This document shows positions 1-6,841 of a stretch of 11,108 bases of DNA, one piece after another. Under the pieces are notes generated by a model. The model was not told the origin of the DNA, ran no database searches, and saw nothing but the letters and a program-made list of their open reading frames with translations. Source of the DNA: Flavobacteriaceae bacterium (lineage in GTDB: Bacteria; Bacteroidota; Bacteroidia; Flavobacteriales; Flavobacteriaceae). Each line of letters opens with the position of its first letter. The stretch's first letter is position 1. The stretch is from the NCBI GenBank assembly GCA_947377425.1, contig CANCFZ010000063.1, positions 1 through 11,108 of the forward strand. Reading direction: 5' to 3'. A program made the position numbers and the translations under genes.

Positions 1-1536
1 AAAGATTTATCAAATCCAGAAGGTGTTTATACGGTTGCCAACGTAAAAGCCACACAAGGAAAAATAAGTGGTGGTGTTGCTGCAGGTTGGACTCTTTTTG
101 TGGTTTATGAAGATCAAACAAAGTCAGAGAAATTTATTTCAAGTCAAGACGGTTTTGCAGGAGTTTATGATAAACCGATAGATGTTGTTTTCAGTGGGTT
201 TGAAGCGCCATCAAACAGAAATTTTAATGTCAAAATTACTGGAGCAGTTCTTGAAGGTGACAACAATATAATGGGCGATAAATTGCTTTTTAGTTCAAAT
301 AAAACTACTGCTTTTACTTCATTAAGCAATGGTTTAAGACCAGAAGATAATTTTTTTAACAGTTGTATATCAATCGAAGATCAATATTTTATGAATAGAT
401 TTCCCGATAGTAAAAACACGTTGGGTTATGACTCTTTTTTATATACAATTCCAAATCAAAATAATCCTGTAATTGAAAACACTAGTAAAGAATTTGTATT
501 GAGAACTCAATCGTCAGGTGATAAATGTTTTATGTTTTTTACAGCTTTAAATTTAGATTTTTCACCAAATTTAGCGACCGAAAAGAAAGAAATAATCGTT
601 TCTAATTCACAAGAAAACAATAATCAAACCATCAAATTTGTTCCAATGAATAATGATTTAGTTGAAGATGATAGAAAAACTGCTTCTGTGCTTAATAGAA
701 TTCAAAAAAATAATGCGTTAGGAAATAATTTAATAGAAATTCAAACATTAAATAGTTCTAGTCAGCCATCAGGTTACTACATAATGGCAAATATTTTTAA
801 AACCGAACAAAAAACACAAGAGTTTATTTTTTATTTGAAAACAAAAGACATCACTGCAGATTTCTTTAAAAATCAATTGAATAACTATTATTATGTTTAT
901 CTTAGAAAGCTTGATAATCAACAAGATGCTATAAATTTGTATCTTTCAAAATTAGACAATACTTACAAAGAAAGAATGCAAATCGTATCAATTAACAATG
1001 ATAACAATCTCTTTACCGAAGAAATTAAAACCAAAGAAAATGATGTTGTTGCCAATCAAAAAAATAGGATACCACCAAAAGATAAAATAGCAGAAGTTAA
1101 AGTCAACAAAAAAGAATGGGTTTTAAAAGAAACACAAACAAAAAACAATAGTACCGAAATACGTGTTGCTCAATCAACAGAGAATAAACCTTCTGATAAA
1201 GGAGCACAATCTCCTACAGAAATTGCAAAAGCGAGAACTTTAAATGATTTGCACATTGCTAACATTCCGGATGTTTCTAAAGGATATTATATTGTTACAA
1301 ACGTTTTTTCAGTTACCGAAAACTCAACTAATTTTATTAAAATTTTGAAAAACAAAGGGCTTCAGCCTAAAATATTGATAAATACGTTGAATAATTACAA
1401 ATATATTTATTTAAAAAGAGTGGATACAGAAGAAGAAGCTAGAAATATTTTACAATCCAAGTTTAACAATAAATATGATAGTAAAATGTGGATTTTATCT
1501 GTAAACAACATTTCGTTGTTAACCGATAATGGTTAA
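1..1536 (+). CDS. 3' part of a large surface/adhesin-like protein ending in two SPOR-like repeats
   Basis: The frame is open from the left edge to the TAA at 1534-1536, so the gene is cut at its 5' end; 511 residues are visible. A GTG at 100 could be mistaken for a start, but the coding frame continues upstream of it. Visible residues 1 to about 190 are beta-rich, with a GWTLFVVYED stretch (30-39) followed by SQDGF and later NFFNSCIS and NTLGYDSF. This resembles ectodomain modules I know from large flavobacterial surface proteins. A polar Asn/Lys-rich linker follows. Residues 256-334 and 426-504 are two copies of an ~79-residue module (GYYI.aN.F ... LNNY.Y.YL...D...A ... S..NN) with the beta-alpha-beta-beta-alpha-beta look of SPOR domains, which bind peptidoglycan. 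No type A or B T9SS C-terminal sorting domain is evident at the end. The surface location and peptidoglycan binding are inferences; the repeat pair is directly visible. Confidence 0.75.
   Translation, partial: KDLSNPEGVYTVANVKATQGKISGGVAAGWTLFVVYEDQTKSEKFISSQDGFAGVYDKPIDVVFSGFEAPSNRNFNVKITGAVLEGDNNIMGDKLLFSSNKTTAFTSLSNGLRPEDNFFNSCISIEDQYFMNRFPDSKNTLGYDSFLYTIPNQNNPVIENTSKEFVLRTQSSGDKCFMFFTALNLDFSPNLATEKKEIIVSNSQENNNQTIKFVPMNNDLVEDDRKTASVLNRIQKNNALGNNLIEIQTLNSSSQPSGYYIMANIFKTEQKTQEFIFYLKTKDITADFFKNQLNNYYYVYLRKLDNQQDAINLYLSKLDNTYKERMQIVSINNDNNLFTEEIKTKENDVVANQKNRIPPKDKIAEVKVNKKEWVLKETQTKNNSTEIRVAQSTENKPSDKGAQSPTEIAKARTLNDLHIANIPDVSKGYYIVTNVFSVTENSTNFIKILKNKGLQPKILINTLNNYKYIYLKRVDTEEEARNILQSKFNNKYDSKMWILSVNNISLLTDNG
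766..1002 (+). repeat. SPOR-like protein repeat, copy 1
   Basis: Encodes about 79 residues beginning PSGYYIMANIF and ending IVSINND. It aligns along its whole length with the module at 1276-1512: shared features are GYYI, N.F, a central LNNY-Y-YL core, a D...A helix start and a closing S.NN. The pattern matches a SPOR fold by eye; a profile search would be needed to name it firmly. Confidence 0.65.
1276..1512 (+). repeat. SPOR-like protein repeat, copy 2
   Basis: Second copy of the module, beginning SKGYYIVTNVF and ending WILSVNNI, seven residues before the stop codon. It is separated from copy 1 by about 91 residues of Lys/Asn/Glu-rich linker that looks unstructured. The identities with copy 1 are spread over the module, indicating an old protein-level duplication rather than a recent DNA repeat. 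Confidence 0.65.
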
Positions 1537-1543
1537 AACAATG

Positions 1544-1575
1544 AAATGATAAACCTGATTTATCTCATTTTTATT
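1544..1575 (+). terminator. Probable intrinsic terminator after the surface-protein gene
   Basis: Directly after the stop codon, GATAAA (1548-1553) and TTTATC (1559-1564) pair around a CCTGA loop. AAAT (1544-1547) can add pairs with ATTT (1567-1570) across a 2-base bulge, and a T-rich tract (TTATT) follows. The stem is AT-rich and so only moderately stable. It would separate this gene from pgk. Confidence 0.5.
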
Positions 1576-1591
1576 AAAAACTAAAAATGGT

Positions 1592-1599
1592 TATATTTG
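1592..1599 (+). promoter_or_regulatory. Bacteroidota -7 promoter element (TATATTTG) for pgk
   Basis: TATATTTG is an exact match to the Bacteroidota primary sigma -7 consensus TAnnTTTG. It lies 32 bases before the pgk start codon, implying a 5' UTR of roughly 25 bases. No convincing -33 TTG element is visible at the expected distance, so the assignment rests on the -7 motif and its position after a likely terminator. Confidence 0.6.
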
Positions 1600-1631
1600 C
1601 AGATTAATATCAATTAATACTGTAAAATCAG

Positions 1632-2819
1632 ATGAAAACCGTAAACGACTTCAATTTCCAAAATAAAAAAGCTTTAATTAGAGTAGATTTTAACGTTCCG
1701 TTAGACGAAAATTTTAATGTTACTGATGTTAACAGAATTGAAGGAGCAAAACCTACAATTGATAAAATTCTTGCCGATGGCGGAAGCGTAATTTTGATGT
1801 CGCATTTAGGCAGACCAAAAGGAAAAGAAGACAAGTATTCATTAAAACATATTGTTAAAACTACTTCAGAAGTTCTAGGAGTTCCAGTTCATTTTTCTTC
1901 AGATTGTAAAGGAGAAGTTGCTGAAAATGCAGCTGCTAATTTACAACCAGGACAAGTTTTGTTATTAGAAAATCTACGTTTTTATCCAGAAGAAGAAGCT
2001 GGCGATGTTGCTTTCGCAAAAGAATTAGCTTCACTTGGTGATATTTATGTAAATGATGCCTTCGGAACAGCACACAGAGCACACGCTTCAACAACTATTA
2101 TCGCACAATTTTTTCCAAATCATAAATGTTTTGGATTGCTTTTGGCAAAAGAAATTGAAAGTTTAAACCGCGTTTTAAAAAATTCAGTAAAACCAGTAAC
2201 CGCAGTTCTTGGTGGTTCAAAAGTTTCTTCTAAAATTACAGTTATCGAGAATATTTTAGATAAAGTAGATCACATGATTATTGGCGGCGGAATGACGTTT
2301 ACTTTCGTGAAAGCATTAGGCGGAAAAATTGGAGATTCAATTTGCGAAGATGATAAATTGGATTTAGCAATTGAGATTCTTCATCAAGCTAAATTAAAAA
2401 ATGTTCACATCCATATTCCTGTTGATGTTGTGGCTGCAAATGCTTTTTCAAACGATGCCGAAACTCAAATTGTTGATGTTCGTGAAATTCCAGACGGATG
2501 GCAAGGTTTAGATGCTGGTCCAAAATCATTAGAAAACTTCAAGAAAATTATAATGGAATCCAAAACAATTCTTTGGAACGGACCATTAGGCGTTTTTGAA
2601 ATGGAAAAATTTGCTAACGGAACAATCACTTTAGGTGAATATATTGCAGAATCAACAGCCAACGGAGCCTTTTCGCTTGTCGGTGGTGGCGATTCGGTTT
2701 CGGCAGTAAAACAATTCGGATTAGAAGATAAAATGAGCTATGTTTCTACTGGTGGCGGCGCAATGTTAGAAATGTTAGAAGGAAGAGTTTTACCTGGAAT
2801 TAAAGCAATTTTAGACTAG
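1632..2819 (+). CDS. pgk: Phosphoglycerate kinase
   Basis: Cytosolic glycolytic enzyme that transfers phosphate from 1,3-bisphosphoglycerate to ADP, giving 3-phosphoglycerate and ATP, and runs in reverse for gluconeogenesis. The 395 residues match the usual bacterial length. The N-terminal substrate-binding signature RVDFNVP is at 17-23, SHLGRPKG at 57-64, LENLRF at 112-117, and YVNDAFGTAHRAHAST follows. The C-terminal nucleotide-binding half has GGGDS at 351-355 and STGGGAMLEMLEG from 372. The ATG at 1632 is the natural start because the family begins about 16 residues before RVDFNVP. The gene appears to be its own transcription unit: a -7 motif lies upstream and weak hairpin sequence follows the stop. 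No glycolytic gene is adjacent. Nothing is unusual in the protein. Confidence 0.99.
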   Translation: MKTVNDFNFQNKKALIRVDFNVPLDENFNVTDVNRIEGAKPTIDKILADGGSVILMSHLGRPKGKEDKYSLKHIVKTTSEVLGVPVHFSSDCKGEVAENAAANLQPGQVLLLENLRFYPEEEAGDVAFAKELASLGDIYVNDAFGTAHRAHASTTIIAQFFPNHKCFGLLLAKEIESLNRVLKNSVKPVTAVLGGSKVSSKITVIENILDKVDHMIIGGGMTFTFVKALGGKIGDSICEDDKLDLAIEILHQAKLKNVHIHIPVDVVAANAFSNDAETQIVDVREIPDGWQGLDAGPKSLENFKKIIMESKTILWNGPLGVFEMEKFANGTITLGEYIAESTANGAFSLVGGGDSVSAVKQFGLEDKMSYVSTGGGAMLEMLEGRVLPGIKAILD

Positions 2820-2839
2820 ATTATTGACTTTACAATAAT
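2820..2839 (+). terminator. Weak hairpin after pgk
   Basis: ATTATTG (2820-2826) and CAATAAT (2833-2839) are perfectly complementary around a six-base loop, starting one base after the pgk stop codon. The stem is AT-rich and has no following T-run, so it may be a poor terminator or only a 3'-end stabilising hairpin. Confidence 0.3.
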
Positions 2840-2865
2840 TAAACATTTAATACGTTATATATCAG

Positions 2866-2873
2866 TAAGTTTG
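2866..2873 (+). promoter_or_regulatory. Bacteroidota -7 promoter element (TAAGTTTG) for the transglycosylase gene
   Basis: TAAGTTTG is an exact match to TAnnTTTG, 43 bases before the ATG at 2917, giving a predicted 5' UTR of roughly 35 bases. No clear -33 element is seen. Its position between the pgk 3' hairpin and the next gene supports separate transcription of the transglycosylase. Confidence 0.55.
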
Positions 2874-2916
2874 CAAGTAGTATTCTTTCCGATTATTAAA
2901 TATTGAAAAAACAAAT

Positions 2917-5250
2917 ATGATTATAAAAAATAAAATCACATCAATTCTTTTTTTAGCAACCGCCTCTTTTTATGGACAGCAAGTTGTTAATCAGCAGGAT
3001 ACGATAGTGAAAAAAGAAATAAAAATCTCTTATTTAGATTCTATTAAATCCACTTTTGTTACCGACGAAATGGCTTCTTGTATTGATAGTCTTTGGATGA
3101 AAGATTTAGCATCGCTAGACGTTTATGATGAAATGACTTCGGATATAAAAAATGTTGATGTTGATCAAAAAGTAGATTTCGAATTACCAACAGAATTATT
3201 AAAAGAACGTTTGAAGAAAATGGACGAGAAATCGCCATTTAACATCGAATATAACATTGGTTTAGAAAACGTTATTAAATCATTCTTAAAAAACAGAAGA
3301 AAGTCATTTGAACGATTATTAGGAATTTCACAATATTATTTTCCGCTTTTTGAAGATGAATTAGCTAAAAATAATATTCCACTTGAGATAAAATATCTTG
3401 CTGTTGTTGAATCGGCATTAAATCCAAGAGCAGTTTCTCGCGTTGGAGCAACTGGTTTGTGGCAATTTATGTATCAAACAGGAAAACAATATGGTTTAAA
3501 TATTGATTCCTATGTTGATGAAAGAAGCGAGCCTTTAAAAGCGAGTCAAGCTGCATCGCAATACATGAACAATATGTACAAAATTTTTGGCGATTGGGAT
3601 TTGGTTTTGGCAGCTTACAACTCTGGACCAGGAAATGTTGCGAAAGCAATTCGTCGCTCTGGCGGACAACAAAATTATTGGAACATTAGAAAGAATTTGC
3701 CAAAAGAAACGCAAGGATATTTACCAGCATTCTTGGCAACAATGTACATTTTTGAATATCATAAAGAACACGGAATTGTTCCGAATAAAGCAATTGCAAA
3801 TTTATTCGCTACCGATACGGTAATGATTAAAAATCACATGAGTTTCAGACAAATTTCTGATTTATTGGATATTCCTGTTGCTGAAATTCAATTTTTTAAT
3901 CCGTCTTACAAAAGAAATGAAATCCCTCATATTACTGGACAATCGACCTTTTTAAGATTGCCAAAAGATAAAATTGCCGTTTTCACTTCCAACGAAGATA
4001 GAATTTATGCTTATGTTCAACATGAGGCTAATAAAAGAGAACGACCTTATGAAAGAATTGCCGTTGTAAGACAAAAAGACACTACAAATGGTGCAATCGC
4101 AAATAAAGAAATTTCAGTTGGAACTAAATTTCATAAAGTCCGACGTGGAGATAATCTTAACGAAATAGCCACAAAATATAATATTTCTGTAGCCGATTTG
4201 AAAAGTTGGAACAATCTAACAAGTGACAGAGCTCCTAGAGGTAAAATCCTCAGATTGATTCCATCAGACAATATTGCTAATACAGATAATAAAGAATCTA
4301 ACGAAACAATTTCTGTTAAAGAAAGAAATGCTTTAACTGCTTCCAAAGAAACCAAAACTGAAAAGATTTTTAAAACTGAAAAAGTGGTTGCTTTTAAAGA
4401 TGTTACCAAATTTCATAAAGTTAAAAGTGGCGATAATCTTGGAGCAATAGCTTCTAAATATGATGTTTCGGTTTCCGAAATTAAAAAATGGAACAAACTT
4501 AAAGGTGATAATATTGGTCTTGGTGCTAATTTAAAAATCATCAAAAACGAAAAAGTAACTACAATCGTTAAAAAAGAAGTTAAACAACCAGTAACCGATA
4601 GAAAAGAAGATGTTGCTGTAGTAGATCGTAAAAATTCTAAATCTGAGAAATCTAAAAAAGAAGAAAAAATTGATACTACTTCAAAAGCCGAAAACTACTA
4701 TGTTGTTGCTAAAGGCGATAATTTATTTACAATTGCCAAAAAGAACAATGTTAGTTTAGAAAATATTAAAGAATGGAATAATTTAATTGATAACAATGTA
4801 AAAGTTGGAACTCAATTAATTATTTCTGGAGAAAATTTGGCTGAAGCTAGAGAAGAAGATACCAAACCAAAATCGGAGTTTAAAAACATTGAACACGTAG
4901 TTGGAAAAGGCGAGTATTTAGGAACAATTGCAAGAAAATATAATGTTTCAATCAATAACATTTTAGAATGGAATTCGCTTTCGGATAGTGCAATCAAACT
5001 TGGCGATAAATTAATCGTTGGAAAAGAAGAAGTTGTTTTGAATAATCCAAAAACAAAACAATCCAAAAAAGACGATTATGCTGTTAACGATAAAAACTCA
5101 AAAGAAAATCTTTATCGAGTAAGAAAAGGCGATACGCTACTGAAAATCACTCAAAAATTTCCTGGAATAACTATTGCAGACATTAAAAAATGGAACAATA
5201 TCAAAGGTGAAAACATCAAACCGGGAATGAAATTAAAAATTAACGGATAA
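2917..5250 (+). CDS. MltD-like membrane-associated/secreted lytic murein transglycosylase with LysM repeats
   Basis: A 777-residue envelope enzyme predicted to cleave the MurNAc-GlcNAc bond of peptidoglycan, leaving a 1,6-anhydro end. Residues 1 to about 21 form a signal peptide (MIIKNK, then a hydrophobic stretch ending near FYGQ). The SLT/GH23 domain spans about 140-285. It has the catalytic Glu165 in ESALNPRAVS, the GATGLWQFM motif and AAYNSGPGNV from 232, which is the family 1D (MltD) pattern. A degenerate LysM-like segment (about 306-350) is followed by five clear LysM modules at about 404-449, 498-543, 593-637, 658-702 and 731-777, joined by Lys/Glu/Ser-rich linkers. There is no lipobox Cys, unlike E. 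coli MltD, so it is probably periplasmic or outer-membrane associated through LysM binding. Its 3' end runs into the promoter/terminator of the downstream lipoprotein gene. Confidence 0.95.
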   Translation: MIIKNKITSILFLATASFYGQQVVNQQDTIVKKEIKISYLDSIKSTFVTDEMASCIDSLWMKDLASLDVYDEMTSDIKNVDVDQKVDFELPTELLKERLKKMDEKSPFNIEYNIGLENVIKSFLKNRRKSFERLLGISQYYFPLFEDELAKNNIPLEIKYLAVVESALNPRAVSRVGATGLWQFMYQTGKQYGLNIDSYVDERSEPLKASQAASQYMNNMYKIFGDWDLVLAAYNSGPGNVAKAIRRSGGQQNYWNIRKNLPKETQGYLPAFLATMYIFEYHKEHGIVPNKAIANLFATDTVMIKNHMSFRQISDLLDIPVAEIQFFNPSYKRNEIPHITGQSTFLRLPKDKIAVFTSNEDRIYAYVQHEANKRERPYERIAVVRQKDTTNGAIANKEISVGTKFHKVRRGDNLNEIATKYNISVADLKSWNNLTSDRAPRGKILRLIPSDNIANTDNKESNETISVKERNALTASKETKTEKIFKTEKVVAFKDVTKFHKVKSGDNLGAIASKYDVSVSEIKKWNKLKGDNIGLGANLKIIKNEKVTTIVKKEVKQPVTDRKEDVAVVDRKNSKSEKSKKEEKIDTTSKAENYYVVAKGDNLFTIAKKNNVSLENIKEWNNLIDNNVKVGTQLIISGENLAEAREEDTKPKSEFKNIEHVVGKGEYLGTIARKYNVSINNILEWNSLSDSAIKLGDKLIVGKEEVVLNNPKTKQSKKDDYAVNDKNSKENLYRVRKGDTLLKITQKFPGITIADIKKWNNIKGENIKPGMKLKING
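4126..5247 (+). repeat. Array of five LysM peptidoglycan-binding modules (within the transglycosylase)
   Basis: The modules lie at 4126-4263, 4408-4545, 4693-4827, 4888-5022 and 5107-5247. Each has the V..GD.L..IA.KYN.S...I..WN.L pattern followed by a G..L.I end. Module 4 has GEYL in place of GDNL, and module 5 carries an extra residue before the second helix (KFPGIT). LysM modules bind N-acetylglucosamine-containing glycans. Spacing varies (linkers of about 20-50 residues), so this is an array of diverged modules rather than a tight DNA tandem repeat. Confidence 0.93.
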
Positions 5251-5265
5251 TACAAAAATCTTCTA

Positions 5266-5273
5266 TAAATTTG
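5266..5273 (+). promoter_or_regulatory. Bacteroidota -7 promoter element (TAAATTTG) for the DUF4837 gene
   Basis: TAAATTTG is an exact TAnnTTTG match 16 bases before the ATG at 5290. Initiation a few bases downstream (about 5278-5281) would give a very short 5' UTR of about 10 bases. Its last two bases are also the first two of the terminator stem at 5272-5303, so the two elements physically overlap. No -33 element is evident. Confidence 0.55.
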
Positions 5274-5309
5274 GGCTTTATTTCTTACTATGAATAAAGC
5301 CCATTTTTT
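5272..5309 (+). terminator. Strong intrinsic terminator overlapping the next gene's start codon
   Basis: TGGGCTTTATT (5272-5282) and AATAAAGCCCA (5293-5303) form a perfect 11-bp stem around a 10-base loop, followed at once by TTTTTT (5304-5309): the classic rho-independent layout. It would end transcripts from the transglycosylase gene, whose stop codon is 21 bases upstream of the stem. The ATG of the DUF4837 lipoprotein (5290-5292) is the last three bases of the loop, and the T-run lies inside that coding sequence. Confidence 0.85.
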
Positions 5310-6273
5310 ATTGCTATTAACTTCAATTGTTTTGACTTCTTGTAATTCTAAAGAAGTTAAAAATAGTATTGAAACTTATGGAAAAACCAATGAAGTATCC
5401 GTAATAATTGACGATCAATTATGGAACGGTGAAGTTGGCGATAGCATGAGAAATAAATTTGCTTCACCAGTTTTAGGATTGCCACAAGAAGAACCTGTTT
5501 TTACTTTAAATCAATATCCAGTTAAATTGCTCGAAGGTTTTATGACCAACAGCAGAAATATTATTGTTGTAAAAAAAGAAGCCAAAAGCCAATTCAGAAT
5601 TGAAAATAACGAATACGCAAATCCGCAAGTTGTGGTTCATGTTTCAGGCGAAACGGTTCAGGAAATTTTAGATTCAATTCAAAACAATGATTCGTTAATA
5701 ATCAATAAAATTAAAGAATCAGAAATACGAGTTTTTCAAAATAAAATTAAACACGATTCTCTTTTTGATGTTAGTAAAATCGTAGATAAATTTAATGTTC
5801 GATTAAATATTCCCATAAAGTACAAAATGGTGCTTCATGGCAAAAAATTCATTTGGCTTAAAAAAGAAATCACTAGCGGAAATTTAAGTTTGATTTTTTA
5901 TCAAATACCAATCACGAGCATTAAAGACAACAACAACGCCATAAAAAGAATTACTCATATTCGAGATTCTATCGGACGAATTTACATTCACGGCGCCGTT
6001 CCGAGAACTAGAATGGTTACCGAACCAGCATTTTCTCCATATTTATCAAAAACTAAAATTTACAACAAAGAAACTTTTGAAACCAAAGGAAGTTGGGAAT
6101 TATTAAATGATTTCATGAGCGGACCATTCATTAATTATGCAATTGTTGATAAACCTAACAACCGAATTCTTGTTATTGAAGGTTTTTGTTATGCGCCATC
6201 TAAACAAAAAAGAGATTTAATGTTTGAATTGGAAGCCATAATCAAATCGGTACAATTTTTAAAAAAGAAATAA
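5290..6273 (+). CDS. DUF4837 family lipoprotein
   Basis: A 327-residue predicted lipoprotein of the DUF4837 family, an uncharacterised family I know from Bacteroidota. The signal is MNKAHF followed by a hydrophobic stretch and a lipobox ending LTSC, so Cys18 should be lipidated. Family landmarks are LWNGEVGD (44-51), SPVLGLPQEEP (59-69), RDSIGRIYI, and a C-terminal block with SGPFINYAI, NRILVIEGF, YAPS..KRD and ELEAIIKSVQF. The start at 5290 is required because there is no other Met before the lipobox Cys, even though the ATG sits in a terminator loop. It follows the transglycosylase by 39 bp on the same strand, which suggests but does not prove a role in the cell wall or envelope. No catalytic motif is recognised. 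Confidence 0.9.
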   Translation: MNKAHFLLLLTSIVLTSCNSKEVKNSIETYGKTNEVSVIIDDQLWNGEVGDSMRNKFASPVLGLPQEEPVFTLNQYPVKLLEGFMTNSRNIIVVKKEAKSQFRIENNEYANPQVVVHVSGETVQEILDSIQNNDSLIINKIKESEIRVFQNKIKHDSLFDVSKIVDKFNVRLNIPIKYKMVLHGKKFIWLKKEITSGNLSLIFYQIPITSIKDNNNAIKRITHIRDSIGRIYIHGAVPRTRMVTEPAFSPYLSKTKIYNKETFETKGSWELLNDFMSGPFINYAIVDKPNNRILVIEGFCYAPSKQKRDLMFELEAIIKSVQFLKKK

Positions 6274-6317
6274 TATCATTTTGGTTTTAAATTTATTGCT
6301 TGTTGTATTATTTTATT

Positions 6318-6342
6318 GTCATCCCGAGCGCAGTCGAGGGAC
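6318..6342 (+). repeat. GC-rich interspersed palindromic element (the 'HPERSRG' repeat)
   Basis: A GC-rich block in AT-rich DNA, beginning GTCATCCCGAG and ending TCGAGGGAC. It folds as an imperfect hairpin: 6318-6320 with 6340-6342, 6323-6324 with 6338-6339, and 6325-6327 with 6334-6336, around loop GCGCAG. One frame through it reads CHPERSRG, a string that recurs in spurious N-terminal extensions and hypothetical proteins in Bacteroidota databases, which is how I recognise it as an interspersed repeat. It is followed by CTTTTATT and could also act as a transcription attenuator or 3'-end hairpin for the upstream gene. Only one copy lies in this window. Confidence 0.7.
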
Positions 6343-6388
6343 TTTTATTAAACCTAAACCTCATTTTTTTAAATTAAAACTGTACAAA

Positions 6389-6841
6389 ATGTCGGAAACT
6401 ATAAAATGGAAAATAAAGCGATTTAACGAGCTTTCTCTACAAGAACTATATTCATTACTAAAACTTCGGTCACATGTGTTTGTAGTCGAGCAAAATTGCG
6501 TTTATCAAGACATTGACGGCAAAGACGAAAAAGCATTACACTTACTTGGCGAATTTGAAGATAAAATTGTGGCTTATGCTCGATTGTTTAAAGCTGGAGA
6601 TTATTTTGAAAATGCATCTATTGGACGAGTTGTAATTCATCCAGATTGTCGTGATAAAAAATGGGGACACGAAATGATGCAACAAGCTATTACTGGAATT
6701 GAACAAAATTTTGAAACCAAACAAATCACAATTTCGGCACAATTGTATCTTAAGAAGTTCTACAAAAGTCACGGTTTTGTGCAAACCACCGAAATGTATC
6801 TTGAAGACGATATTCCGCATATTGAAATGAAACGAGGATAA
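6389..6841 (+). CDS. ElaA-like GNAT family N-acetyltransferase
   Basis: A 150-residue cytosolic protein of the GNAT superfamily, closest by eye to the ElaA group, which uses acetyl-CoA to acetylate an amine; the substrate is unknown. Family signs are LYSLLKLRSHVFVVEQNCVYQDIDGKD (about 20-46), IGRVVIHP (78-85), the acetyl-CoA loop RDKKWGHEMM (88-97, with Lys91 where many GNATs have the first Gly) and ISAQLYLKKFYKSHGF (115-130). The reading frame extends upstream to a TTG at 6281, but those 36 codons run through the GC-rich repeat and are not conserved protein, so the ATG at 6389 is chosen. No clear TAnnTTTG motif is seen in the 115-bp gap (TAAATTTA at 6288 is one base off). It may therefore be read through from the DUF4837 gene. 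Its stop codon abuts that of the convergent OmpA gene. Confidence 0.9.
   Translation: MSETIKWKIKRFNELSLQELYSLLKLRSHVFVVEQNCVYQDIDGKDEKALHLLGEFEDKIVAYARLFKAGDYFENASIGRVVIHPDCRDKKWGHEMMQQAITGIEQNFETKQITISAQLYLKKFYKSHGFVQTTEMYLEDDIPHIEMKRG

Noticed and set aside
100..102. GTG at 100 as the start of the first gene.
   Set aside because: The frame stays open to base 1 and the upstream codons encode sequence continuous with the domain (GVYTVANV...GGVAAGW), so the gene is simply cut by the window edge.
2839..2850. Palindrome TTAAACATTTAA-like sequence after pgk as an operator.
   Set aside because: Short, AT-only apart from one base and easily expected by chance in this composition.
3587..3823. Open frame of 78 codons inside the transglycosylase gene on the plus strand.
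   Set aside because: It lies wholly inside the conserved SLT catalytic domain in another frame and shows no family features; the same holds for the antisense open frames inside pgk, the LysM region and the acetyltransferase.
6281..6388. N-terminal extension of the acetyltransferase from a TTG at 6281 (36 extra residues including CHPERSRG).
   Set aside because: The extension is translated from the interspersed GC-rich repeat and has no protein family features; the ATG at 6389 gives the normal ElaA-like length and N-terminus.
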